Origin: a virus
Virus record (IMG/VR): IMGVR_UViG_3300044822_000131
Location: 1-54,728 of that record
Direction: 5' to 3' (one strand)
DNA length: 54,728 nucleotides
A program made the translations under genes and the position numbers. Positions 41,540 through 50,228 of the stretch are shown here, piece after piece. The first letter of the stretch is position 1. Each line of letters begins with the position of its first letter. The notes beneath the pieces are model-generated. The model searched no databases, was not told the DNA's origin, and saw only the letters and a list, made by a program, of their open reading frames with translations.

Positions 41540-42177
41540 TGGCGAACCTGCCCGCTCTTTTGCAAATGATCGCACAGCAGCCCGCACCATCGCCTACGCC
41601 GTCGCCTCAAATGACCGGCGTACCTCAGTTACTATCCACGCCCGCCCCAAAGGCGACTCCCGACATATTTACTCAGGCGAAGACGAAGTGGCCGATTCTC
41701 AACAACCCCGAGCTCGTCTACAAGTACTCACCGAAGGCGGGGTCGGAGAACTACCTTGAGACCTTCCCGCCGGGCGAGCAGGGCGACCCCTCAGAACCGC
41801 GTCCCAAAGACTTTCCGATGGACAAGTACGGCATCCAGGTCTACAAGTCGAACACCGACCCGATTAACGTGCTTGGGGATGCGGTGGTTCATGCGCTGCG
41901 CTTCACCGACCCTACGGTCAAGTCGACCTACAGCCAATTCGAGAAGTCGATCACCCCGCAACAAGAGGCCATACTTCGCAACCAGTACCAGTACTACGTC
42001 GCGCGGGGTGAGAAGCGATCGTATCAGCAGTGGCGCGACACCTCGGGAGTAACGCAACTATTCGGCGGGCGCATCTTCGCCGGCAAGCAAGAAGAACCGT
42101 GGCCGGCGGATTGGTATACCCCGGAGCAGAACAAAATGCTCGAGGGCCTTATGAAGTATCTAAGCAGGGCGAAGTAG
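41539..42177 (+). CDS. Internal-virion-region hypothetical protein
   Basis: 212 residues from GTG 41539. Pro-rich N-terminus (QQPAPSPTPSPQMTGVPQLL), then a globular domain (NNPELVYKYSPKAGSENYLE, ILRNQYQYYVARGEKRSYQQ). By place between nozzle and ejection proteins it may be an internal protein. Not recognised. Confidence 0.6.
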   Translation: MANLPALLQMIAQQPAPSPTPSPQMTGVPQLLSTPAPKATPDIFTQAKTKWPILNNPELVYKYSPKAGSENYLETFPPGEQGDPSEPRPKDFPMDKYGIQVYKSNTDPINVLGDAVVHALRFTDPTVKSTYSQFEKSITPQQEAILRNQYQYYVARGEKRSYQQWRDTSGVTQLFGGRIFAGKQEEPWPADWYTPEQNKMLEGLMKYLSRAK

Positions 42178-42546
42178 ATGGCCGGGATGCCGCCCCAAAT
42201 GAGCCCTCCGCAGGGCGGCGGCGGGATGCCCCAGCAGGTGCCGACGCCTTCGTCGCTGCCGGTGATCCTCGCGCTCTTACAGCGCGGGATGCCGCAGGGG
42301 CAGGGCAACGGCGCGGCGGCGGGCGCGGGGTCCATGTCGGCGATCTTGCCGCTTCTGATGCAAATGCTGCAACAGCAGGCCGGCGGTGGGGGAGCGCCCG
42401 GCGGTCCCCCCGGCCCGCAGGGGCCACCGCAGCAGGGCCCGCCGCAAGGGCAGCCCCAGGGTCAAATCTCGCCGCAGGTTGCGAGCATCATGCAACTTTT
42501 GATGGCCTTGAAAGGCGGAGCCCCCGGTGGCGCGGCACCCCGGTAA
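42178..42546 (+). CDS. Gly/Pro/Gln-rich protein
   Basis: 122 residues. Repeats like GPPGPQGPPQQGPPQGQPQG between two hydrophobic helices (SLPVILALLQRG; SAILPLLMQMLQQ). Could be a collagen-like or membrane-inserting virion peptide. Confidence 0.55.
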   Translation: MAGMPPQMSPPQGGGGMPQQVPTPSSLPVILALLQRGMPQGQGNGAAAGAGSMSAILPLLMQMLQQQAGGGGAPGGPPGPQGPPQQGPPQGQPQGQISPQVASIMQLLMALKGGAPGGAAPR

Positions 42547-42898
42547 GTTCGTCGCGCAAATTGGTCCCGAGCTTGCGCTGCCGCTCGCGCACGCCTATTG
42601 CCGCCACTTCGGCCTCGAGTTCGACCCCGAGGCCGGGGAGCGCATGTTCTTCGTCGGCGCGTTCGTGCGGTCGGGGCTGCGCGCCGTCTGCGGCCTCGCG
42701 TCGCTCGAGGGAGCGTTCCTGGTCTCGGGCATCTTCACGGACGGCTCGCCGTATGCGCCGCTTGGCGCGCGCATGATCGGCCTGCAGCTCGCGAGCATCC
42801 CGTGCGCGCTCGTCGGCACGCTGCACCTCCCGGCCTACGAGATGCGCCGGCTGTTCCGCAAGGACGGCTGGCAACTTACGCAGGGGGTGGTCGCATGA
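42527..42898 (+). CDS. Hypothetical alpha/beta protein
   Basis: 123 residues from GTG 42527, overlapping the previous gene by 20 bases. Globular (FVAQIGPELALPLAHAYCRH, FFVGAFVRSGLRAVCGLASL). A GNAT-like fold seems possible but no motif proves it. ATGA with the next gene. Confidence 0.55.
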   Translation: MARHPGKFVAQIGPELALPLAHAYCRHFGLEFDPEAGERMFFVGAFVRSGLRAVCGLASLEGAFLVSGIFTDGSPYAPLGARMIGLQLASIPCALVGTLHLPAYEMRRLFRKDGWQLTQGVVA

Positions 42899-44103
42899 GC
42901 TTCCTCATCCCAGGAATCGGGGCCGGTCTATCCCTCATTAGCGGCCTCATCGGCTCGAACGCGGCCAACCACGAAGATCAGCAGATCCAGCAGCTCCTCA
43001 ATCAGATCTCGAAGCAGCAGCAGGGCGTCCAGGGCAACCTCGAATCCTCGATCGGCGGCATACAGGGCACGGCTGCCGGGTACCTCGGCCTCCTCCCCGG
43101 CCTGCTCAGTTCGTTGCAAAGCGAGAACAAAGGCGTCGGCGCGCAAGCGCCGGGCGCAGCGCTGCAGTTCTTGCAGAACGCCCTCAGCCCAAGCGCGCTC
43201 GCTGGCACCACCGGCATCAACGCGGGCGGCTTGGCGGGCCTCGCCACCAATTACCTCTCCAACCCCGGTGCGACGAACCTCTCCCAAGTCACGCCGGGGC
43301 TCGAATCGTTTTACAAGCAGGAGGAGGCGACCGGGCTCAACCCCCAGGTCCAGCAGAACGCGCAGAACCAGCTCCTGCAGCAGTTCGACTCGTCCCTCGA
43401 CACGCTCGAAGGGCAGGCCGCGCCGGGGCAAAACCTAGCCGGCGCGCAGCAGGCGCTCCAAAACAACCTCCTCACCGCCAGCACGAACCTGGGCGGGCAG
43501 CTCGCGGGCGAATCACAGCAGTACAAGAACATCGGCGCGCAGGGTGTCGCATCGACCGCCGGCGCGCTCGATCAGCAGACGATGTCCATGCTGATGAACG
43601 CCTTTGGCCTGGGCAACCAGTACAACCAAACGGTGCTCGGCAACCAACAGTCGGGGGCCGGGTTCGGTCAGAACATCCTCGATCAGCTCGGCCAAACCGC
43701 CAACGTGGGCAACTCGCTCAACGAGTACGCTTCATCGTCGCTCGGCTCGCTCAACTCGTCGCTCATGAGCCAAGCCGACTACCTCACGGGACTCGGCCAA
43801 AACGCTGCGTCTGCGGCTGGGGCCAACAACCCGTTCTCGGCGCTCGCCAACTCGCTCTCGTTCTTGCCCACAGGCGGAGGGGCGGGCAGCGGCACGGCCA
43901 CGGTCGGAACCGATACGGACGCCGACCTTCCGGCACCCGAGAGCTACGCGCCTGCGGGTTTCTCGTTCAACCCGTCGCTCGCCCAAGTTCCCAGCGCGTC
44001 GCCGGGCAACTACTCCTACACCGGCCCGTACCCGAGCCTCCTAAACAACACGATGAGCGGCATGCCGACCGGACTCTACGGCCTGGGCCAGTACGCGGCG
44101 TGA
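42895..44103 (+). CDS. Internal virion / ejection protein, Gln/Ala/Gly-rich
   Basis: 402 residues from ATG 42895. Short hydrophobic start (FLIPGIGAGLSLISGLIGSN), then long helical, Gln/Asn-rich sequence (QQIQQLLNQISKQQQGVQGN), the composition of podovirus ejection proteins such as P22 gp7. Likely injected with DNA. Confidence 0.65.
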   Translation: MSFLIPGIGAGLSLISGLIGSNAANHEDQQIQQLLNQISKQQQGVQGNLESSIGGIQGTAAGYLGLLPGLLSSLQSENKGVGAQAPGAALQFLQNALSPSALAGTTGINAGGLAGLATNYLSNPGATNLSQVTPGLESFYKQEEATGLNPQVQQNAQNQLLQQFDSSLDTLEGQAAPGQNLAGAQQALQNNLLTASTNLGGQLAGESQQYKNIGAQGVASTAGALDQQTMSMLMNAFGLGNQYNQTVLGNQQSGAGFGQNILDQLGQTANVGNSLNEYASSSLGSLNSSLMSQADYLTGLGQNAASAAGANNPFSALANSLSFLPTGGGAGSGTATVGTDTDADLPAPESYAPAGFSFNPSLAQVPSASPGNYSYTGPYPSLLNNTMSGMPTGLYGLGQYAA

Positions 44104-45449
44104 CGCGGGTCGCGTATTGGACCGAGGAAGGCGTCACGCTCTCATGGGCGCGGCGCTTACTCGACGAGGGCACCGACGTCCTGGTCTACACCCGCAAGCC
44201 GCACGCGAAGGGCAACGGCGAGGGCATTGTCCCGCGGGCTACGTCGGTTGGGCAGTGGGAGGCGTGGGGCGCGCAGGATCCCAACACGATTTGGTTCTGC
44301 GACTGCACGGACTCGGGCGACTACTTCGACGGGCTCCGTAAGCAGGGCCGGCTCGTGGTCGGCGGCGGCAGCTTCATGGACCGGCTTGAGAACGACCGCG
44401 ACTACGGCCTGCGCTTCTCGGCGCAGAACGGCATCGACGTACCTCCGACCAAGCAATTCGGCTCGGTGCGCGCCGCGGTCGACCACATGCGCTCTACGAC
44501 CGAACAGGCCGTGGGTGACGGCGGCTGGGCGTGGAAGCCGAACCGGAACCTCGGCACGGCCTACTCGCTGTGCGGCGAGCCGGATGAAGTGACCCGAGAC
44601 TGCGAGCGCATGGTCATCCCCAAGTTCGGCGACCGCGTCGCGGCGGTGGTGCAAGAGCGCGTGCCGGGCGTGGCGCTCTCAACGGCGCGGTGGTGGAACG
44701 GCAAGGCGTGGACCGGCCCCTACGAAGGAACGATCGAAGACAAGGCGTTCATGGACGGCGGCATCGGCCCTTCGACGGGCTGCTCGCTCAACACGCTGTG
44801 GTTCTACGAGGACGAATCGCCGAAGATCGCGCAGGCGCTCCGGTTCGAGGAGATGGCGCTCGAGTTTCGAGCGAAGCAGGCCCCGCCCGGCATCTACGAC
44901 ATCAACGCGATCGTCAACGAGCGTGGTGCGTTCGCGCTCGAGTTCACCCCCCGGCTCGGCATCGACGCGGAGCTCGTCAGCCACCGCGCCTTCACCTCGC
45001 TCACCGAGGTCCTCGAACGGCTCGCCACCGGCGGCGACATCGACGACCTGGTGCGGATCGGCACCGCCTACCACGCGGTGCGGGTGTCGGTCATGCCGTA
45101 CCCGTGCGAGGACAAGAAGCTCGCGGACCTCAACATCCCGGTCGGCCTGCCGGTCGGTGGCCTCACCTCGCTGTGGGCCGGCGACTTCGCGTTTGCCGGG
45201 CTGCGCTTCAAAGACAGCCAGTTTGAGATAGCCGACCCCTACGGGTTCGTCGGCACCACCCTCGCGCTCGGGCGCGACGTCCACGCCGCCTACCGCGCTC
45301 TGAAGCGCTCCTGCGAAGCAATCGACGTCCCAGGACTCCAATACCGCACGGACGGGGCCGACGTCGTCGCGGAAAAAGTTGAGGAAATGGCGAAGGCGGG
45401 GTGGCCGACGACGCCGATCCTGCGCCGTGGCCGGAAGGAGGCATCCTGA
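44100..45449 (+). CDS. ATP-grasp ligase, PurD-like
   Basis: 449 residues from GTG 44100 (GTGA). Runs like phosphoribosylamine-glycine ligase: RLVVGGGSFMDRLENDRDYG, a preATP-grasp/lid part VAAVVQERVPGVALSTARWW, and FALEFTPRLGIDAELVSHRA, where Glu and Arg are the metal/ATP residues of EFNPRFGDPE. It should join a carboxylate to an amine with ATP. Placement between ejection genes is unusual for a metabolic gene; it may modify a virion or host component, or base. Substrate cannot be told. Confidence 0.7.
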   Translation: MTRVAYWTEEGVTLSWARRLLDEGTDVLVYTRKPHAKGNGEGIVPRATSVGQWEAWGAQDPNTIWFCDCTDSGDYFDGLRKQGRLVVGGGSFMDRLENDRDYGLRFSAQNGIDVPPTKQFGSVRAAVDHMRSTTEQAVGDGGWAWKPNRNLGTAYSLCGEPDEVTRDCERMVIPKFGDRVAAVVQERVPGVALSTARWWNGKAWTGPYEGTIEDKAFMDGGIGPSTGCSLNTLWFYEDESPKIAQALRFEEMALEFRAKQAPPGIYDINAIVNERGAFALEFTPRLGIDAELVSHRAFTSLTEVLERLATGGDIDDLVRIGTAYHAVRVSVMPYPCEDKKLADLNIPVGLPVGGLTSLWAGDFAFAGLRFKDSQFEIADPYGFVGTTLALGRDVHAAYRALKRSCEAIDVPGLQYRTDGADVVAEKVEEMAKAGWPTTPILRRGRKEAS

Positions 45450-46717
45450 TGCCCGGTCTCAATCTAGGCGCGCTCATCGCGCCCTACGGGCAGAGCCCGC
45501 TCACCGAATTGACGCAAGCCTTCTCGCAGTTCCCGCAAATGCAGGAGCAGGCGCAGCTCGACAAGCTCGCCGTCCAGGGCCAACAAGATCAGAACAAGAT
45601 CAACAAACAGATCATGGCCCAAAACGACATCGCGGTGAAGCAGCAGCAGTTCCAACTCGACCAGTCGCAGCAGCAGGCCGCGCAGACGAATTGGAACCAA
45701 ATGGGCCAGCAGTTCCTCAACAACCCGCAGTGGGCGATCAACCCGACGCCGGCCATGCGCGCGCGCTTGCAGCAGCTCGGCGACGCGATCGGCGTGTCCC
45801 CGTTCGACGAGAACGGCTCGGTCAACATCAACCTGTGGAAGCAGTCCTGGAACGCGCTCTCGCCCGACGACCAAATGAAGTTTTGGTCGATGCAGCCCGA
45901 TGTGCGCGCGGAGGCGGCGAAGAACCTCAAGGACCTGCCGCCCGACTTCGCCACGCGCCCGCGCGAGCTCGACCCGAAAGTGCAGGCCCAAATCTCCGCC
46001 TACGACGCGGAGGTGACGGAGCGGCTCGCTGCGGCCCGCAAGGACCTCGACCAAGGTGCCGAGTCCAAAGCGCGCATCAACCTCATCGGCAAGCAGACGA
46101 AGAAGGCCGACGCCGACGCGCAGGTGGCGAAGGTGAAGGCGGCGTGGGAGAACCGCTACATGCAGTCGGAGGTCCAGAAGAACATCGCCTCGGCCTCGGC
46201 GTCGTTCTCGAACGCTGCCGCTCGAGCCAAGGAGGCCGACGCTGCGATGCTGCGCGCGTCGCACACGAGCAACGCCGCGACCGGCCAGTCCTATGCCGCG
46301 GCGATCTACCGGAAAGCGCTCGACGACACGACCAAGGCGAAGGCGAGCATGGCAGCCGCCGCGCAGAGCCTCTCGGAACTTGGGCTGAAGCCGCCCTACA
46401 CTTCGGAGCAAATCTCCGCGCTACCCGACCCGACGCAGGAGGCGAAGGCGGTCGCTCTGATCGCCTCCTACAACCAGGCCGCGGCGACCGAGAAGCTCGT
46501 CGATCGGCAGCTCTCGAAGCTCTCCAGCGCCTTGCAGAGCAACTTCACGATCCAGTCCGCGGTGAAGGCGCTCTCGGACAAAGAGAACACCGTCACAAAC
46601 ACCGGCAAGCAGGCCGAGGGCGGCTACGAGATCGGCTCGACCTACGTCAAGGACGGCAAGAATTACAAGTACCTGGGAGGTCCGCTCAACAAAGCGTCGA
46701 GCTGGCAGCAGCAGTAA
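45449..46717 (+). CDS. Internal virion protein, Gln-rich coiled coil
   Basis: 422 residues from ATG 45449 (TGATG). Long helices rich in Gln, Lys and Ala (QQQFQLDQSQQQAAQTNWNQ, AARAKEADAAMLRASHTSNA). Typical of ejection proteins. C-terminus carries GGYEIGSTYVKDGKNYKYLG, a small beta hairpin-like end. Confidence 0.6.
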   Translation: MPGLNLGALIAPYGQSPLTELTQAFSQFPQMQEQAQLDKLAVQGQQDQNKINKQIMAQNDIAVKQQQFQLDQSQQQAAQTNWNQMGQQFLNNPQWAINPTPAMRARLQQLGDAIGVSPFDENGSVNINLWKQSWNALSPDDQMKFWSMQPDVRAEAAKNLKDLPPDFATRPRELDPKVQAQISAYDAEVTERLAAARKDLDQGAESKARINLIGKQTKKADADAQVAKVKAAWENRYMQSEVQKNIASASASFSNAAARAKEADAAMLRASHTSNAATGQSYAAAIYRKALDDTTKAKASMAAAAQSLSELGLKPPYTSEQISALPDPTQEAKAVALIASYNQAAATEKLVDRQLSKLSSALQSNFTIQSAVKALSDKENTVTNTGKQAEGGYEIGSTYVKDGKNYKYLGGPLNKASSWQQQ

Positions 46718-48973
46718 GTGGGATTCACGCCGCCTGCCCTAACGTCGAAGGTGCCGCAACCGCCGCCGGCGGCACCGAGCGGCGACTTCGAGCCGCCCCC
46801 ACCCACCGCCAAGGTCGATGGGGGCGACTTCGTGCCGCCCCCGCTCACCCCGCCGCCACCGCAGGGCACGTTCGCCGCCGCCAAGGCGAAGCTCGCAAAA
46901 ATCTCGGCGGCGACGAAGCCTGCCGAGGAGGCGCTGCGGCGCAACTGGTCCTACGCGGTCGGGCACCCGATGGAAGACGTCTTCGACGTTCTGGGCGGCT
47001 TCCAACGTACCGCGGGCGGCATCGCGGCGGCGGTCGAGCACCACGACACCCTCAAAGAAGCGCTCGACCGGGTAGCGCACGACGTCTTCCACCCCGGCGA
47101 CCTCTCGGAGCGGGAGCGGCAAGAGCCGGTCGAGGGCCGCGGGAGCACGCCCGACGATGCGACGTTCCGGGACACCGAGAGCATCCGCGCCCTGTTCCAT
47201 GCTCCGACCCACGAGGCGATCGACCACTTCGTCGCGACGCACGTTCCCGAGCAGCTCCGTGGCGCGGCCGGCACGTTCCTCAAGGGCGGTGAGGACATCG
47301 CGCTGCAGACGATCTCGGATCCCACCACCTACGTCGGCGGGTTTGCCCTCAAAGGCGTCTTGGGAGCGGCCAAGATCGGCGTGAAGGGTCTGCAAGCCGT
47401 CCACACGATGACGCAGGCCGCACAGGCCGCGGGAGCGCTCAAATACATGCCGTGGCTGCCGACGCTCACCGGCATGTACGGCAACCTCGCCGGGGCCGCG
47501 GTTAAGGCGATGCGGAACCCGCTGTTCCGGCCGCGCGCCGAGCTCGACCAGGTGCTCAACGAGGACGGCCGGGCCGTCCGCATGCAAATCGAAAGCAAGT
47601 GGGACCTCATCTCATCGAAGCGGCACGCCTTCGACCGGACGGCGGTCGACAGCACGATCGACACGGTGACGCGCGGTCGCGCCTACGCTCAGGCGCTCGG
47701 CATATCCCCCAAGCGGGTGACGAACATCGTCCGCAAGCTCGTCAACGGCACGCCCGAGGAGCGGCTCGCGGATCTCAACAAGATGCGCCAACACCTCTAC
47801 GACCGCGACGTCGCCAAAGAGACCTCAACGCACCTCGCGCAGTACGGCGGCTACAAGCCGGGCACGCTGCCGATGACGGCAGACGAATGGCGGAAATGGG
47901 CCAAGGCGAACCCCGACAAGCCGATCAACATGGGTGCGTTCGAGCAGGTCGCGCGGGTGCCGAGGGCGCTGATGCAGGCGAAGCTCTTTCTCAACCCGCT
48001 CCCTCACGGCCTTAAAAACGTCGGCGAGCTTTCGTTTTTAGCCGGCGGGCCGCGGGTCGTCTTCGACGGCATCCGAGCGATGCTCCCCGGCGGCGTCGAT
48101 GCGGCGATGAAGGACCGCATGGCGCGGATCGGCCTTGAGCCCGCCTACACCCACCAAGTCTCGAACGTGCTGTGGTCGAAGGTGATCCCCGGCTACGAAG
48201 CGCTGGCTGGCGGGCTTCAAGATGCGATGGGCCGGATGGAGCAGTCCTGGCGCGCGTCGCTCTTGAAGCGCCTCGACCGCAAGCTCGGTAAGTCGAACAA
48301 CGACCACGACGAGTATCTCAAAGCGTACATGGTCAACAAGCAAGTCGGCGACTACAAGAACGTCAACGGGTTCGTCAAGTTCTTTCAGGCGATCGGCGGG
48401 CCGTGGGTCGCGTTCCGCTTGGGCATCGTGCCGCAGGCGCTCATCCGCGCGGTGGCCGAGCATCCCGACCGGGTCGAAGCGCTCGCGCGGCTGCAAGAGG
48501 ATCCGCAGCGCAACCGCTCGGCCTACGGCCAGCGCGAGAATACGCTCGAGGAGGGCGGGCCGATCGACGACGCAACGAAGCTCGCGGTGGACCCGGTTAA
48601 GTTCATGAAGTCACCGGCCTCGGCCGGTATCGCAGGCCAAGTCGACGAGTCGCACGACGCGCTCGGCTACCAACCGCTCGGGGAGGTCGCCGGCGAGTTT
48701 GCGGGCGCTTTCAACCCGCTCGGCGGCGTCGGCGACGTCGCGGAGGCGATCGCCGGCCGCGGCATGCCGGGACCGCTCAAAGGCGGCGAGCCGACCTACC
48801 AGAAGCAAACCCTGGCCGACCGGCTCGTCACCGCCACCCTCGCAACGCTTGCGATCTACTTCCACGCGAACCCGAGCAGCGCATCACAGACCTACGAGCG
48901 CCGCGAGCAGCAGAGCGTGTCCCGCAAGTCGCATGGCTTCGTCGAGGATTTTCTCCAGGGCGCTACGCGCTAG
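46718..48973 (+). CDS. Large internal virion / ejection protein
   Basis: 751 residues from GTG 46718, directly after the previous stop. Pro-rich N-terminus, long helical body (ALKYMPWLPTLTGMYGNLAG, GQRENTLEEGG), an amphipathic GEFAGAFNPLGGVGDVAEAI near the end. Last rightward gene; may form part of the trans-envelope DNA channel. No lysozyme motif seen. Confidence 0.65.
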   Translation: MGFTPPALTSKVPQPPPAAPSGDFEPPPPTAKVDGGDFVPPPLTPPPPQGTFAAAKAKLAKISAATKPAEEALRRNWSYAVGHPMEDVFDVLGGFQRTAGGIAAAVEHHDTLKEALDRVAHDVFHPGDLSERERQEPVEGRGSTPDDATFRDTESIRALFHAPTHEAIDHFVATHVPEQLRGAAGTFLKGGEDIALQTISDPTTYVGGFALKGVLGAAKIGVKGLQAVHTMTQAAQAAGALKYMPWLPTLTGMYGNLAGAAVKAMRNPLFRPRAELDQVLNEDGRAVRMQIESKWDLISSKRHAFDRTAVDSTIDTVTRGRAYAQALGISPKRVTNIVRKLVNGTPEERLADLNKMRQHLYDRDVAKETSTHLAQYGGYKPGTLPMTADEWRKWAKANPDKPINMGAFEQVARVPRALMQAKLFLNPLPHGLKNVGELSFLAGGPRVVFDGIRAMLPGGVDAAMKDRMARIGLEPAYTHQVSNVLWSKVIPGYEALAGGLQDAMGRMEQSWRASLLKRLDRKLGKSNNDHDEYLKAYMVNKQVGDYKNVNGFVKFFQAIGGPWVAFRLGIVPQALIRAVAEHPDRVEALARLQEDPQRNRSAYGQRENTLEEGGPIDDATKLAVDPVKFMKSPASAGIAGQVDESHDALGYQPLGEVAGEFAGAFNPLGGVGDVAEAIAGRGMPGPLKGGEPTYQKQTLADRLVTATLATLAIYFHANPSSASQTYERREQQSVSRKSHGFVEDFLQGATR

Positions 48974-49140
48974 GGCGTATCACCGCGTATCCACGGGACG
49001 CGCGTCGCTAGTGCGTAGAGTCTACGAGCGTCCGCTATCGTGTACTCGACCGCGCTCGGGCCTGCGCCGTACCATCCCGCCGCCGCACGGATGCAGGCTG
49101 CTCGGATGCAGGCGTCGATGACTTCGGTGTCAGTTGGCAT
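48970..49140 (-). CDS. Small protein at the convergent junction, 56 residues
   Basis: ATG 49140 is preceded by a strong GGAGGGAG ribosome site. Sequence PTDTEVIDACIRAACIRAAA, GWYGAGPSAVEYTIADARRL reads as a compact helical protein. It overlaps the DUF3310 frame by 106 bases and the opposing late gene's stop by 4. Function unknown. Confidence 0.6.
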   Translation of the reverse strand: MPTDTEVIDACIRAACIRAAAGWYGAGPSAVEYTIADARRLYALATRVPWIRGDTP

Positions 49141-49346
49141 AGGCTCTCCCTCCGCTCTATCTCTCGGTTGACGTACCAGGCGGCTTTTTTGAGGTCCTCA
49201 ATGCCGCCCTTGGAGTCGGCCCGCCACAGGTACTTGACGGCGTTGCCGACGCAGAAGTTTAGGTGCTCGGTGATTTGGATGCACTCGACGCCCGAGGGGT
49301 GCTCGGTGTAGTGCTTCGGGTGGTTGATGGGATCGTTGTCGATGAC
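49035..49346 (-). CDS. DUF3310 (SaV-like) protein without a standard start
   Basis: About 103 residues. INHPKHYTEHPSGVECIQIT, then GNAVKYLWRADSKGGIEDL and AAWYVNREIER are the hallmarks of DUF3310, a small phage family often annotated as nucleotide-kinase-like. No ATG, GTG or TTG lies near the domain start; GAAAGGG precedes GTC 49346 and ATC 49343, and the next in-frame GTG is at 49400, inside the nuclease gene. Either a rare start is used or the domain is reached by a -1 shift from the VRR nuclease frame. The last 35 codons overlap the small gene at 48970-49140. Confidence 0.6.
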   Translation of the reverse strand, partial: VIDNDPINHPKHYTEHPSGVECIQITEHLNFCVGNAVKYLWRADSKGGIEDLKKAAWYVNREIERRESLCQLTPKSSTPASEQPASVRRRDGTAQARARSSTR

Positions 49347-49666
49347 AGAGCCCTTTCTACGTCGTCGACGTTGTAGGCGACGACGATGATCGCACCGCAC
49401 AATCGCATCTCGGCGATTGTGCGGGCCTGAATAGGGGTGACGAACTCGCCCGGCATCTTGGCCTCGACGCCGAGCAGCGTACCGCAGGGCTCGAGTATGG
49501 CGAGGATGTCGGGGAGGCCGGCGCGCTGATAGGGTCCCGCACCTGCGCGCCAGCAGAAGATGCCGCGGGCGCGCAGGTAGCGGACTATCCGAGCTTTGAG
49601 GGCCGATTCGTTAGAGGAGCGCGGCCTTTTCCTCGTCCGAGAGGTCCTCGTCGGGGGTGTCGTCAT
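49259..49666 (-). CDS. VRR-NUC domain nuclease
   Basis: 135 residues; the domain ends near residue 107 and the rest (STTIPSTTRSTTPSTP) is a low-complexity read-out over DUF3310. Conserved set: SALKARIVRYLRARGIFCWR, GLPDILAILEPCGTLLGVEA with D and ExK catalytic residues (AKMPGEFVTPIQ). Holliday-junction or flap-type DNA cutting is likely. ATG 49666 has AAGGCGG upstream and overlaps the SSB-like gene by 56 bases. Confidence 0.8.
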   Translation of the reverse strand: MTTPPTRTSRTRKRPRSSNESALKARIVRYLRARGIFCWRAGAGPYQRAGLPDILAILEPCGTLLGVEAKMPGEFVTPIQARTIAEMRLCGAIIVVAYNVDDVERALSSTTIPSTTRSTTPSTPRASSASKSPST

Positions 49667-50228
49667 TCGTCGCCGCCTTCGCAGGTTTCGCGGCTGCCGC
49701 CGGCTTCGCCGCCGCGCCGATCATGCGGTACTTGGTACGGATTTTCTTGTTGCCTTCCTCATCGAAGGCGTCGACGTACTGCCCCTCGGCGTTCTTTTCT
49801 TGCACGACCTCGCCGATGGTTTTGAACTTGATGCGGGGGGTGGTCGCGCGCTTGATTTTGGGCCCGACCATGCGCGCGACGGCGTTGATGTCCTTCTCGG
49901 TCGGGTTGCGCTCCCAATGGTAGTCCTTGGAGATGGGCTGTCCGATCGCGTTCATGTCGGCGATCAGCTCCATGACGCCCTGCGCGTAGAGCTTGCCGTT
50001 TTTTCCGGTGACGACTTTGAGGAAGTAGACCTTGGTGAACGGCGTCCCTTCGTACTCGCCTTCGAGCACCTCGAACCCGATCGACAGGTACGGCGTCTTG
50101 TTCGCGTTGTTGGAGGTCTTGCACTCGATGCTCTTGGCGACGCCCCAAAACTCTTTGCCGGGCGGGATGATGTCGCCGAAGGACGAGATTTGGTCTACGG
50201 TTACGGCTGATGTATCGTCTAAACTCAC
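49611..50228 (-). CDS. SSB-like protein (DUF669 type)
   Basis: 205 residues from GTG 50228 (GTGA). The OB-type core (FWGVAKSIECKTSNNANKTP, LSIGFEVLEGEYEGTPFTKV) is followed by an Ala/Lys/Pro-rich linker and an acidic tail DDTPDEDLSDEEKAALL, as in single-strand-binding proteins that recruit partners by the tail. It is coupled to the RecA-like gene. Confidence 0.7.
   Translation of the reverse strand: MSLDDTSAVTVDQISSFGDIIPPGKEFWGVAKSIECKTSNNANKTPYLSIGFEVLEGEYEGTPFTKVYFLKVVTGKNGKLYAQGVMELIADMNAIGQPISKDYHWERNPTEKDINAVARMVGPKIKRATTPRIKFKTIGEVVQEKNAEGQYVDAFDEEGNKKIRTKYRMIGAAAKPAAAAKPAKAATNDDTPDEDLSDEEKAALL

Noticed and set aside
49340-49365. Classical -1 slippery site between VRR nuclease and DUF3310
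   Set aside because: The sequence around GAA-AGG-G lacks an X-XXY-YYZ heptamer in the right phase.
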